Positions 1 through 9,100 of a stretch of DNA of 12,845 bases are shown in pieces. Origin of the DNA: Phoronis ovalis. Taxonomy: Eukaryota > Phoronida > Phoronidae. The stretch covers positions 1-12,845 of the forward strand of contig JAOXYB010042148.1 in the NCBI GenBank assembly GCA_028565635.1, written 5' to 3'. The notes below the pieces were generated by a model. It had not been told where the DNA came from, ran no database searches, and was given only the letters and a program-made list of their open reading frames with translations. How positions within the stretch are numbered: the first letter of the stretch is position 1; the number at the start of each line of letters is the position of its first letter. The position numbers and the translations under genes were made by a program.

Positions 1-138
1 TATTCATGAAACATAAATAAATAAAAGAACACATTTACTATAATCATGTTATTTTTCATTTAACACTTCATAATTTGACATACAATAATTATATAGTTCT
101 AAACAACTTGAATGTGTCAAACAGTACTCACCACCTTT
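1..138 (+). repeat. Right end of a ~570-bp inverted-repeat element, cut by the window edge (copy C)
   Basis: This AT-rich stretch ends in ACAGTACTCACCACC. It aligns by eye with the right ends near 4140 and 5812: a TTTACTAT-like tract, then TTCATTTAA, then TGTGT-AACA-TACTCACCACC. The copies are diverged and separated by small indels, as expected for an old dispersed family. Only the right part is present, so the other terminus would lie left of the window. A non-autonomous DNA transposon (MITE-like) is inferred. No coding capacity is visible. Confidence 0.5.
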
Positions 139-489
139 ATACTGGATATAATTTTAAGAAACTCTTTCTAAAGCCACTATAAATATATAACATTTAAACT
201 TATATTAAATTTTATCAGTAAATAAATGAAGTGAAGAAAAACTGATATTTTATTGATACTAAGGTAGTGCATAAATCTTGCATTTTGTCTTAAATGCTAC
301 TGGTGGGTGAAACAGTCAACTAGAAACGGTCGTACTAAAATAATTCCTCTTATAGTATTTTTACACCATTGATACATGTGATAATAGACACATACTGCCA
401 CTTTTGTCATAATCTGTCAAGTGATACTACTAGCTGTACAGCACTGAGTTACACAAAATAGATTAAGACAAGTGATATTCATCCCCAGG
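139..489. other. AT-rich DNA without a recognisable gene
   Basis: Nothing convincing is coded here on either strand: open frames are short and low-complexity. The stretch lies upstream of the plus-strand TPPP-like gene and could hold part of its promoter or a 5' intron. I see no clear TATA/initiator arrangement that would fix a start. Confidence 0.4.
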
Positions 490-592
490 AATAGACTATT
501 TGCATGCACTTGAGGGTGCTACAGTCAGACCCTTTCAATACCGTGATCCTTTAGTTATACGCAAAACTTGTTTTTATTTAATCTGACTTTAG

Positions 593-606
593 AAAAGCTT
601 TAGCAG
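593..606 (+). other. Possible 14-nt microexon upstream of the TPPP-like gene
   Basis: A CTTTAG acceptor-like site is followed by 14 bases and then a CAG|GTGAAA donor-like site. Its ending phase would be compatible with joining the exon that begins at 966. Such sites occur by chance in AT-rich DNA, so this is only an alternative to the candidate exon at 728-775. Confidence 0.1.
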
Positions 607-727
607 GTGAAATTTTAACAAAATATAAAAATATTAATACACAGTTGTATATGTATTGATATGCTCACAAAAAGGAGGGTATTTCTTAGATAAAAGAACA
701 TCAGATTTTTTTTTGATTTTGGCTCAG

Positions 728-775
728 CATGCGAAGGATGTGTTTTGTGAATGAATCGCGTGAGCGGATGCAGAA
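728..775 (+). CDS. Candidate first coding exon of the TPPP-like gene
   Basis: A strong acceptor (polypyrimidine run, then GGCTCAG) precedes an ATG at 729, and an in-frame TGA at 714 lies just upstream. The frame runs 15 codons plus two bases to a CAGAA|GTATGT donor-like site. Those two bases complete a codon with the first base of the exon at 966, so the phase fits. The frame also stays open past the donor to a TAG at 858-860, and the block overlaps an inverted-repeat element. It could instead be non-coding repeat sequence. Transcript data would decide. Confidence 0.22.
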
Positions 776-965
776 GTATGTCATTGCTGATTCGCAGAGT
801 ACGACATGCTGGAATCATTTGGGTCTGAGACTGGTGGCTCCACCAAGTGCATGCAAATAGTCTATTAAATGTATCATGCATGTAGCTTCTTCACCTTATC
901 AAATACATATTTTATCCCTGGATTATTTGCATACTAAAACTAATTAAAATTAATATTACCTCTAG

Positions 966-1220
966 ACCAAAACCTAGCCAGAACCCAAAGGAAGAGTTAG
1001 ACCAATCAGCCACTGACAGCATACTTCAGGAAGAAAATGAAATCTCAAGCAACACGTCTGTACCAGAGGAAAAACTTTTAGACCAGATTTATCCCCTAAA
1101 ATATGGAACCCTGTACAAAGATTTAAATCTACTTGACAGACTTGCGCTGATATTTCAACATTGTTTAAGTGTAAGGTCAACTGTAAGAATGGGTTCTTCT
1201 GGATTCCGAACTTTTGCAAG
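966..1220 (+). CDS. TPPP-like gene, coding exon with N-terminal core
   Basis: The acceptor is ATTACCTCTAG and the donor is GCAAG|GTGAAT. The exon holds one base of a split codon, 84 full codons and two bases of the next split codon. It encodes an acidic N-terminal stretch and then the first helices of the p25-alpha-like core (YGTLYKDLNLLDRLALIFQH). The open frame on the opposite strand over this exon is a shadow. Confidence 0.72.
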
Positions 1221-2778
1221 GTGAATACCAGCAGTAAAGTAAATGTATATAGAATGCATCATGCAGCGGCAAGAATTAAAAAATGTCAAGACATATTTTA
1301 ATGTCAACTGATGGATTGATGATAAAGCTCGGCTATTATTTAAAAAACATTTTGTTCAATTTGTAAATACTGGCAAAAAAACAGAAAATCTATTATAAGT
1401 TTACATGATATACAATTTAATTAGGTGATGACTGGTAAGTTCTCTCAGAGTGGTGGCATGTCCCACTGTCATAATAAGTCTCTGGTAGTACCAACTTACA
1501 CCAGTCTAGGTATCGCCAGATAGCTTAATTGCTTTTTTGCTTAGTGGACTATAGATGAACTCTGGCAGGACAGAGTGCATGTGATCAACCCCCTACCAGC
1601 TTAGTCCACTGTTCTTCTGCTTTTCGAAATTATAAACAAAAATTGATTATGGTTAAGCCCAGACATTAGGTGATAAGGTACGGCCGAACATTAACGGATG
1701 GATTTATTCAGACTGAGCTTACACATGTGGTTGCTACTTTTTTCCAGAAATTGTCGAATTACACATGGTGGAATCAGCAGTGCAGAGCTTGATATCATTT
1801 TTATAGAACAGTGCAGGAGATGGGATTTCCTTAATCCAGATGGCACAGCAGGTATGATTTTGCATACAACACAAGGCTATTCCATTAAAAATTATGACTT
1901 GCAGTTCTTGAATTAATTATAATAAGAGGGTACTGTAAAGTCCCAGTTTAGAGGCAAAAGAAGAAACCTCAAATTAGTGGCCACTTACTAATTACAGGAG
2001 GTGCAGGATAAAAAATGTTTGAATTAGTAGTGAGAGAAAAGGGAAAACAATTATTAAGTTCTTCCAGGTAGTCGTTTTCTTGCAAAATGCAATTTTATAG
2101 TTAATTAACAAGTTGATTTTAAAACATTTTTCATAAAAAATTAGTATTTGAAAAATTGAAAATACCACATTCTACATTAGGTGGTGTTGCCGTTTTCACT
2201 TTTATTCAGTTGCCTTGAAGGAAATTATGTTTTTCCCAAAGTTATTATTGCGGAATTTCAATTATTTATACATTATGAGATCAACAGTGAATACTGATTG
2301 ATATTCATTTTATACCAACTATAAAAGCTGACTTAGCTGTATACTAGTAATTTGTTGGTAAATTTAAAATCTTTTAATATTTCCTTTTGAAATAACTGAA
2401 ACAAATATTAAATTTTTATTTTTAGGACTAAATTTACATGGCTTTATGGAAGCATTCATGATACTAGCTAAAAAGAAATTCTACTCTAACAACAAGGCAG
2501 AAATGGTTGAGAACCTAGTAGATTATTGTGAAGCCAACTTGCAGTTTGGTAAAATGGCTAAAAAAGTGCAGAATGGAAATCGATTGTCAATGAAAGTTGA
2601 CATGTCGTCCAGTGAAAAAAGATTGCAGGATTTACAGTCTATTTATATCTCGCAACAGCGACATAGATTCCATAGACCAGGTGATGGCTATTATCTAGAT
2701 TATAAAAACTTTAATCCATATGCCAGTAAAAAACAAGAATATAAGAAAATAGATAAGAGTAAGAAAGGGGATGGATAG
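966..2778 (+). CDS. p25-alpha/TPPP-like protein (divergent), three supported exons, 5' end uncertain
   Basis: The exons are 966-1220, 1748-1851 and 2426-2778, with introns AAG|GTGAAT...TTTCCAG and G|GTATGA...TTTTTAG. They join in frame to give about 236 residues ending at TAG 2776-2778. Order of features: an acidic/polar N-terminal region; a helical core with LALIFQHCLSV and GFRTFARNCRI; an EF-hand-like unit (ISSAELDIIF, then LHGFMEAFMILAKKKF); a linker; RLQDLQSIYISQQRHRF; and a Lys-rich tail. In TPPP proteins the p25-alpha domain has the same order (Phe-rich helix, a DVDIVF-type segment, an EALEELAKKRF-type helix) followed by an RLTD...HKxRF segment. TPPPs bind tubulin and stabilise or bundle microtubules, often in cilia, so a cytoskeletal role is inferred. 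Oddities: an insertion (WDFLNPDGTAG) between the core helices, and no TPPP-type glycine-rich GxGxGxxGR motif. The family call rests on motif order by eye. Confidence 0.62.
1221..1747 (+). other. Intron of the TPPP-like gene
   Basis: The intron has a GTGAAT donor and a TTTTTTCCAG acceptor. Its middle (1430-1664) is a more G+C-rich, hairpin-rich block flanked by 10-bp direct repeats, annotated separately. The rest is AT-rich with no recognisable gene. Confidence 0.65.
1420..1674. mobile_element. Structured insertion flanked by 10-bp direct repeats (SINE-like or Mutator-like)
   Basis: ATTAGGTGAT occurs exactly at 1420-1429 and 1665-1674, bracketing 235 bp whose composition differs from the surrounding intron. 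This looks like a target-site duplication. Inside are nested stems: GACTGGT-AAGTT (1430-1441) with AACTT-AC-ACCAGTC (1493-1506); AGTGGACTA (1543-1551) with TAGTCCACT (1602-1610); and ACTCTG-GCAGGA-CAGAGT (1559-1576). I see no poly-A tail and no clear RNA polymerase III B box, so a SINE assignment is unproven. A 10-bp duplication would also suit a Mutator-type element, but the ends match only at CTGG. Confidence 0.5.
1748..1851 (+). CDS. TPPP-like gene, middle exon with EF-hand-like segment
   Basis: The exon begins with the single base completing AG|A (Arg) and ends with the first G of a Gly codon. It encodes NCRITHGGISSAELDIIF and continues to NPDGTAG. The SSAELDIIF segment corresponds to the DVDIVF-type segment of p25-alpha proteins. 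Both flanking introns use GT-AG, and the phases match exactly on each side. Confidence 0.72.
1852..2425 (+). other. Second intron of the TPPP-like gene
   Basis: This AT-rich intron begins GTATGA and ends in a long T-rich tract and TTTTTAG. I see no gene or repeat in it. An internal TTTTATTCAG (near 2204) resembles an acceptor but no convincing exon follows. Confidence 0.6.
2426..2778 (+). CDS. TPPP-like gene, terminal coding exon
   Basis: After GG|A completes a Gly codon, the exon encodes LNLHGFMEAFMILAKKKF, the helix following the EF-hand-like loop. A linker follows, then RLQDLQSIYISQQRHRF (2620-2670) and GDGYYLDYKNFNPY, and finally a lysine-rich C terminus. The TAG at 2776-2778 is followed at once by GTAAAA, a donor-like sequence. 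It could mark a 3' UTR intron or be chance. Confidence 0.75.
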
Positions 2779-3380
2779 GTAAAATAAGTTATTTATCATC
2801 AAATTTATATTGTTATGCTAAGTAATTCAATATGTCATCAGTAGGAAAGTGTAAAAGTAAGTGTTAAATAGCCACAGATCAAGTCATTTACATAATTATA
2901 TGCGTCACGGTAATATAGCAGTTTTACACGCTTGATTTTTACGATGTGGCCAATCCATGTAAAAGGCAGTTGTAGATTTATTTCAAAGTATATATCATTG
3001 CTCAATTAAGATTTAGTAGGTATTAATTAAATGTTTTATAAATAGAGCAGTTTAATTTTAAATAGTTCACTCACTGTAAGGGTGCAATGTAATGTATCTG
3101 TGTGATATCTAACCATCCATAAATTTAAATTTTAATTCCAGTAGAAGTAAGTCACTTCAGTGTTAACAGATGCTTTGTGATCAAATACACTATAAACTAA
3201 TGCCATGTTAATTGCTCAATTTATTATTTCTCTCTAAGAGGTCTATGATATTTACAACATTGTTATAAATGTGACAGAAATCATGCATTAAATTAAGGAT
3301 TAATTCCTGGACTATATCCAAGTATAATTTGGTGATCTATTAATAATTATACATAATTATGTGATGTGTAACAAATATTA
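2779..3380. other. Probable 3' UTR and AT-rich intergenic DNA of the TPPP-like gene
   Basis: No coding region is recognised here. There is no AATAAA close to the stop. ATTAAA variants occur at 3026-3031 and near 3288, and either could serve as a polyadenylation signal. The exact transcript end cannot be set from sequence alone. Confidence 0.4.
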
Positions 3381-3381
3381 C

Positions 3382-3552
3382 AGCCATTCCACTTTTAGTT
3401 TTACAGAGGGGGGCACTTTTAAAAGAAAAAACTGGTGCTTGTTTCTTTCAATGATGTGCATAAAAACTACTAATACAATAATATTATGAAATGTATTGTG
3501 GTTGGTGGTATTTTTTAAAAGTGCCATCCTACAAATGAAAGTGGAACAGCCT
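3382..3552. mobile_element. ~170-bp MITE-like element with GGCTGTTCCA-type inverted termini (copy 1)
   Basis: The left end reads AGCCATTCCACTTTTAG and the right end, reverse-complemented, GGCTGTTCCACTTTCA. Both continue inward to a shared GGCACTTTTAAAA. A related copy lies at about 9529-9680. It is too short to encode a transposase and is therefore presumably non-autonomous. Exact termini and target duplication are unclear, because the right end abuts another repeat. Confidence 0.6.
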
Positions 3553-3554
3553 TA

Positions 3555-4140
3555 AAAAATACAACATTCCGATACTTTATTCTTTTGAGCTGAAATTTGG
3601 GTAGTTTAATGAAAACTAACAAAAGTACATATTATTGAAATTGTAGTAACTTAAGGAAATATTCTAACTTACTATAAATATGTATCTGTCACATGATTAT
3701 GCCATCAGTAAGGAAGCCATTTTGCAGGATGTGTCTGATGTTTTTTATTCTTAAATGATCTGTTTCAAAGATAAGGATATCGTAAAAAATTAAAATTTTC
3801 TGGCAGTTTAATTTTAAAGAAATAATTTTTGAATAAATCAAAATTTTAAAATATAATACACCATTTTTGAATCTCTATTTAATTTACAGCTATATATCTG
3901 CAGTACTAATAGAGGTATATTGAAGTTTTGTCTTGTTTTTCAAAAAGTAAGTTTTACCCAAAATGGCCACTTTACCGATTCCATAACCATGTGTCAGATA
4001 GGATGAAAAGAAAATGTTCATACTCTTCCAGTTAGTACCTTTTCCAAAAATGAATATGTTTACTATGTTACATTTTCATTTAAATGTGTTCAAAATTGAT
4101 TGATGATGTTTATGGATTGTGTGAACACTACTCACCACCA
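3555..4140. mobile_element. ~580-bp inverted-repeat element (copy A)
   Basis: The right end (about 4040-4140) reads TTTCATTTAAATGTG, CAAAATT, then GTGAACACTACTCACCACC. It aligns with the ends at 138 and 5812. The reverse complement of this end resembles the left part: TTTAATGAAAACTAACAAAAGTAC near 3604-3630. The element therefore has long, decayed terminal inverted repeats. The shared interior AAAATGGCC (near 3960) matches copy B near 5663. No open frame of note is present. The left boundary is approximate. Confidence 0.5.
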
Positions 4141-5239
4141 CATACAGTTATTATGCTCAAGGGCAGACCTGTGTTTGTGCAAGTACAATAGAACATTACA
4201 ATAAATAAAAATCATGGTAAAATCAAATTGCTTCAATTTGCACAGCATTTGAACTGAAATCCATCTATTAATTATAAAATATGTTTCAGTTAAACTAAAT
4301 GTTTATGTATGGACCAAACTTATATATTAAAATAGGCAATCATGTTTAGCTAAAATAAAATGTAACAACTTAACTGAGTATTATATGTAATAAAGTAATT
4401 TTCAATATGTACATATTTTGTTCTTTTTAAGTTTTTTATTGCTATATACATAAATACACATCATTCACAAATAACATCCTAACTATAATTCATATCACAC
4501 TGTCATCTGTTTGTTCAGTAGTTTAAATGTTAAGTAAATACTATAAAAGATACAGAATGTCAGAAAGAACCATCTAGTAGATGATTTTGTTACATATTTT
4601 GAAAGTATTAAATCCTTTATCATGGGTTAGACAAGTCTCCGTTTTTTTTTTAAATTCTTGAATACCACATTAAAAAGTGGAATCCAAATTATGCTGTATA
4701 TTATATAGTACCTACATATAGCATCATGGAGATTCGTGAGAATAGCCGAAGTTTGAAGAGAATCAAAATACTAAACATGCTATTACAGAGCAATACAACC
4801 AATTCTGTAATTGTATGAACTAGCATTTTTTTTGGAACATTGACCAATTAAACATGTGCACACAAAGATTGAATCTGATTGGATATTAATTACCCAGAAG
4901 TTTCATACCAGGGATTGGTCTTTCTAGTAGGTCTAGTAATACATTGAATTAGGCTAAATATGCCTCTGAGTCAATGTAATTGTGCTATAAAATAAGTATG
5001 ACGAAAATAATGAAGTATGACGACATGAGCTACAACATAAAAATAAATGACAAATAATTGCCAAAAACAATTTATCAAAATTGCTTCTGGTCCAAGCACA
5101 AAGTGGCTCAGACTACATAAAGGGGTTTCAATTTCAGTAGTACTTAATTTTTTACTGATTTTCATTGCCTCAAACTCACAAAATTTATTCAAAGCATGTC
5201 TAGACATATTGAATTATTATTAAAAAATGTTTCCAGCGA
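4141..5239. other. AT-rich intergenic DNA between two convergent genes
   Basis: No gene is recognised on either strand. A 30-codon frame beginning at 4726 and a 78-codon minus-strand frame (4971-5207) have no family features and AT-driven composition. On the minus strand AATAAA occurs near 5180, downstream of the mitoguardin stop codon, and could be a distal polyadenylation signal. Confidence 0.4.
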
Positions 5240-5812
5240 CATGGCTGTACCAATTTGTGTTAACACTTTTGTATTAACACTTTTAAAATACTTTAAGTTA
5301 ATTATTAGCTAATTAAATGAAAAGATAGACAAACAAAAGTACTATATGTTATCAGTAAAATTTATTATTCCGACTCTAAGTAGGTCATGTGAACTGTATG
5401 GTTGTCACTTTGAGATACTAAAACATTAATTTTTTGAATACCCTAAACTTCAGTTGACAAAATACAAATTTTTCAAAACTTTTGTTGTCAGATACAAATT
5501 TGTTGGTTTTTTAAAATATCTTATGATCAAAGCAAAATTTCAACAAAAAGAGAGAAACCTTTTGTAGAGAATAATTGTATAAATTGTCAATTATGTAGAC
5601 TGAGTGATTTTTGCTTATTACATTCTTTTGAACACTACATTTCAAAAATAAAAATTTTAATTCCAAAATGGCCTCTATATGGGTCAGATTATTTTATACA
5701 CTTTCAAAATAGTACACTTTTTATCTGTTTATCTTTTCATTTAACTAGTATCCAAAATTTAACTTAAAGTAATGTTGAATATTTTTTGCTGAACAATGCT
5801 CTCCACCTTAAG
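5240..5812. mobile_element. ~570-bp inverted-repeat element (copy B)
   Basis: Its two halves are inverted relatives. The left half has ACTTTAAGTTAA (about 5290), AAATGAAAAGATAGACA (about 5317) and AAGTACTATAT. The right half has the reverse complements of ACTTTAAGTTAA, AAATGAAAAGATAAACA and AGTGTACTATTT between 5770 and 5710. The right terminus CTCTCCACCTTAAG resembles copies A and C. It lies 174 bp beyond the mitoguardin stop, so the transcript end may fall within it. Confidence 0.6.
5257..5284. repeat. Two-unit 14-bp tandem repeat
   Basis: GTGTTAACACTTTT is followed directly by GTATTAACACTTTT, with one mismatch. It lies at the left end of the inverted-repeat element and is probably a small slippage duplication. 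Confidence 0.8.
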
Positions 5813-5985
5813 AAATGAAACATCACAACCAAACAATAGTTATCACAGCTGTTAAATAAGCTATTGCATCATATTCCAAAGGTTCGGTTGGTTTTTTAAA
5901 TAAAAACTGTGTTAAAACTAGAGCTATCATATTTGGACAATTCAAGAGGTGTGTTTCCTAATCATATGCCAGTATATCGCAGATA

Positions 5986-6132
5986 TTATGTGCTAGGTAA
6001 TGACAATTTCGCTGACAGAATCTCTGCCCGATTTCTTGCTATCCTCATTATATCATCAGCTAGTTGCTCCACAACAGTAAATCTCACTTTATCAAAGCTG
6101 AATATATCAGCCAAAAACTGTAATATCTGGTC
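5986..6132 (-). CDS. MIGA: MIGA terminal coding exon 12
   Basis: Forty-eight codons and TAA (5988-5986): ILQFLADIFSFDKVRFT, LADDIMRIARNRAEIL and a short polar C terminus (SLPST). It matches the family's C-terminal helix. Acceptor TTTTTTGTAG. Confidence 0.94.
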   Translation of the reverse strand, partial: DQILQFLADIFSFDKVRFTVVEQLADDIMRIARNRAEILSAKLSLPST

Positions 6133-9100
6133 CTACAAAAAATAAATATTGAATTCAAACATTTATGCAGCTGCTTGAGCTTAATAAGATGTGCCTACTT
6201 TATGTACCCCTATACTTTTGGTACTCTCTGATCTATTTATACCTGGGCTGAGATGATCTCAAGAATTAGCTACTTCAGCATCCTTTTGGGCACTAAGATT
6301 CCTGTCTGACTCTTAGGCTGTTATAAACTCCAGACACACATGTAGCTGCTTTAGCAGAAGAGAAATATGCTGTAACAAAAGACTACATGTATGTACATTT
6401 GTATTTATTAGCATATAAAGAAAACATTCTGATTGCTATAGTTTCTCACATATTCCAGGTTTTATGCATGATGATATACTGCGGTGCATATAAACATACC
6501 TTGAAGAACATGCAAAGATTCTTTAGATCCCCATCTGGTCCTAAAAATCCCCAGGCCAGGACTGGGCTTACATGCTCAGAAACTGAGTAAAAATGTGCAA
6601 TAAAGCCTTCAGGATGCTGAAAATAAAAGAAAACTTAAAGTCGGGGTCCCAGAATCTTTGGCTAAAATGTCCAAAAATTGTGTTCCAGAATGTTTTTGTT
6701 AATCAATCTTCTATAACTGAAGTTCACTAAATCACATTTTTTTTCATAAAATATGAGCCCGTATAAGAAAAAAACAGCCGTAGAAACTCGCAAGAACAAC
6801 AAATTTCTCCACCAGAAGATGCATTCTCTCCTGAAAATTGTACCCTTGCCGCCATATTTCTTAGTTCCCATTTTCGCTAATAGATGGCGAATTTTGGTGG
6901 ATCTGCAAAAACTCCCCATTTTCACCAATTACTCGACTAATACAGCGAACTTATGGAAAATATTTTGGTAGGTATGTTAGAACTTAGTTTTGAGTGAAGT
7001 GACAACAATTTGAAATTTTGGGTATATATTCAGCGATTGTGCAAAGATTCTGGGACCCCAACTTTAATAATTATCGCTGATGAGTCACGAATGAAAGCAG
7101 GTTACAAGTTATGTTTACTCTAAGTACTTGTTCGAAATGTGATGTCTGGAAAAAGTATTTCGGGCAAATATAAAACATACGGAGATTTGACATTTGATGG
7201 GTGGTGCATGCTGTATATACAAATGGATAGCTTTTAACTTCCAGGCACAAAGTGCTTGTAGACTTACCCGTAGCATTCTTCTTTTAGCCTTCAGCACTGA
7301 CCAAGCAGCTGTAGAAAGAGCCTAAAATTAAACCAATATTGCAAGGTTTTGAAACGTGTCCTTCTGAATGGTAAATGGTATGCTCAGTGTTCAAACAAAT
7401 AATTATGTATGAGCGCTATAATACATTTTTTCATAACATGCATTTACTCAAAATTCAAACCTAAATGAACTTACAGTTTCTTTGAAACCATTTGACAACC
7501 ATCTATTTTGCACCACAGCTGTTACAGAAGCTGGAGGATTTGCCAGATCATCAAAAGCATCCATCAGAATAAAATCTAGAACAATGTCATAAAATGTCAT
7601 GGCTTTCACCTACAAAAAAAGATGAGCATCATGGCTTTTATAAACAAAATGCAATGTAGTACTAACAGTTTAAAAATAAAATATTAACAGCACATAATTT
7701 AGTTAAATGATGTGAGTGTTTAGAAAATAAATCAATTTTTTTAGCAGATCTCAAGTTTGAACTACATGTATATTGCACACTAAAACTATTAACAAGAGGC
7801 TCTATGTTCCTAATTATATGAATGGGACAACACAGATCAAAAGACTAAGTTGCAAGCTGATAACGAAACTTTAGATCGATGCAAACTGCAATGTTTACTA
7901 AGTGAATTTTACCTAAGCTCTTGCAAATGCTACAATTTGGTAAAAATCCTATAACTTTTACAACTACATCTTTGCGGGCTTTAGGACTTTTTGAATCATG
8001 TATTTACCCCTCGTCCCTTCAGTTCATCTTCAATCTGTTCCCAGTTGTCGAGATTATACACATATTTTATCATATCATCGAAAGCACAATAAAAATCTTC
8101 TGGATCCTAAAGGACAAAAAGGGAAGCTATATCTGTGCTATTATACTTCACCAATAGGTAGGCTACTCTAAAATCATCATTTTTTAGACACTGAGTATTT
8201 TGCAATAAATGATGCTAACCCATGTTTACATGTGTATGTAGTGTATAGAAATAAAACTCAAATGTCTACTTTTTACTTTGTCACTCTGACAATTAGTAGT
8301 TGTTAAAAGTGAATGTTATAAAAAATGCTGTATTTTCAAACTTACCCTTTCTGCATTCATAAGTAGACCTCCGATTACTTGCTTACCAGTGTCACAAAAC
8401 CATGCCCTTATTGTTTCATCTAAGAACATTTCCTACAAAAACATAGACAATGTATTAGCATATTTTTAGTTAATAGCACATTTTGGTAATGTTCTGGGAA
8501 GTGTGAAATATGGAATTGTAACAGTGAAGTCAAGGAGCAGCATAAAACTATAGGTAGTCATTTTTCAAAGTGAAAAACAGGACGTACAATTCCAATCTGG
8601 GGGCATTATTAGGTTTACATCGAATCTGCCGGTTGCTGAATAGCCTCCTTATTGTCCAACAGAAATGAAGTCAGACAATGTCACATTAGTTTATTATGTT
8701 TTGATACATTTCATTTTTGAATCCACATTGCTCTACTAAATTATTACATACAAAAAACATTTATAATAATTATGTATTAATTATTACATTAGTGGAGTAT
8801 CTTAATTTCATGTTTTGAAAGTACATAAAATAGTTTAAAAGATTAATAATTTCTATTCATGGTTTAATATGACACATCTAAATTAAAGTGTTCCACAGTG
8901 AATGACCTTGTTACACTGTACATCGATGTGTCTACAAGTATAGAATTCATAAAGGTGGTACTGTCTAGAAATTGATACTCGCAGGTATACAGCATTGCAA
9001 TATTATATAATGTCATTTATTGGTAGTTGTATTAACAGTGATAGTAGTTATTTGTAAAACAACATTCCTTGACCCTACAGATCTTCTGTTACTAATTGCT

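Larger units (their letters stand above)
490..866. repeat. 377-bp segment bounded by perfect 23-bp inverted repeats
   Basis: The left arm (490-512) contains TATTTGCATGCACTTG and the right arm (844-866) is its exact reverse complement. Similarity continues inward imperfectly for roughly 30 bp: AGTCAGACCC near 522-531 against the complement of GGGTCTGAGACT near 814-825. No matching target-site duplication is visible at the edges. The right part (about 720-866) is richer in G+C than its surroundings. It may be a foldback/MITE-like element or a local inverted duplication. Each arm carries an octamer ATTTGCAT/ATGCAAAT. Confidence 0.55.

Noticed and set aside
729-860. 43-codon plus-strand frame read as a small complete gene
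   Set aside because: Its last third is part of the inverted repeat, and the other arm does not preserve the reading frame, so a protein-coding constraint is unlikely. Only its first part is kept, as a weak exon candidate.
615-881. Minus-strand 88-codon frame over the inverted-repeat region
   Set aside because: Its composition follows the AT-rich background, it contains an inverted-repeat arm, and it shows no domain or signal.
974-1219. Minus-strand 81-codon frame opposite the first supported TPPP-like exon
   Set aside because: It is a shadow of a real exon: the plus strand has good splice sites, consistent phase and recognisable protein features.
4726-4818. 30-codon plus-strand frame starting ATG GAG ATT CGT
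   Set aside because: It is short, has no splice or family support, and lies in intergenic DNA.
4971-5207. 78-codon minus-strand frame with a hydrophobic stretch
   Set aside because: The hydrophobic residues come from AT-rich codons. It lies downstream of the MIGA stop and shows no recognised family.
6662-6971. Overlapping long open frames on both strands inside the TTAA-flanked element
   Set aside because: They lie wholly inside a MITE, have no transposase or other motif, and mirror each other across strands. Chance openness in a repeat is the simpler reading.
8950-8970. AAAGGTGGTACTGT as a left terminus of the ~570-bp family
   Set aside because: It is only about a dozen matching bases, with no downstream similarity and no opposite end.
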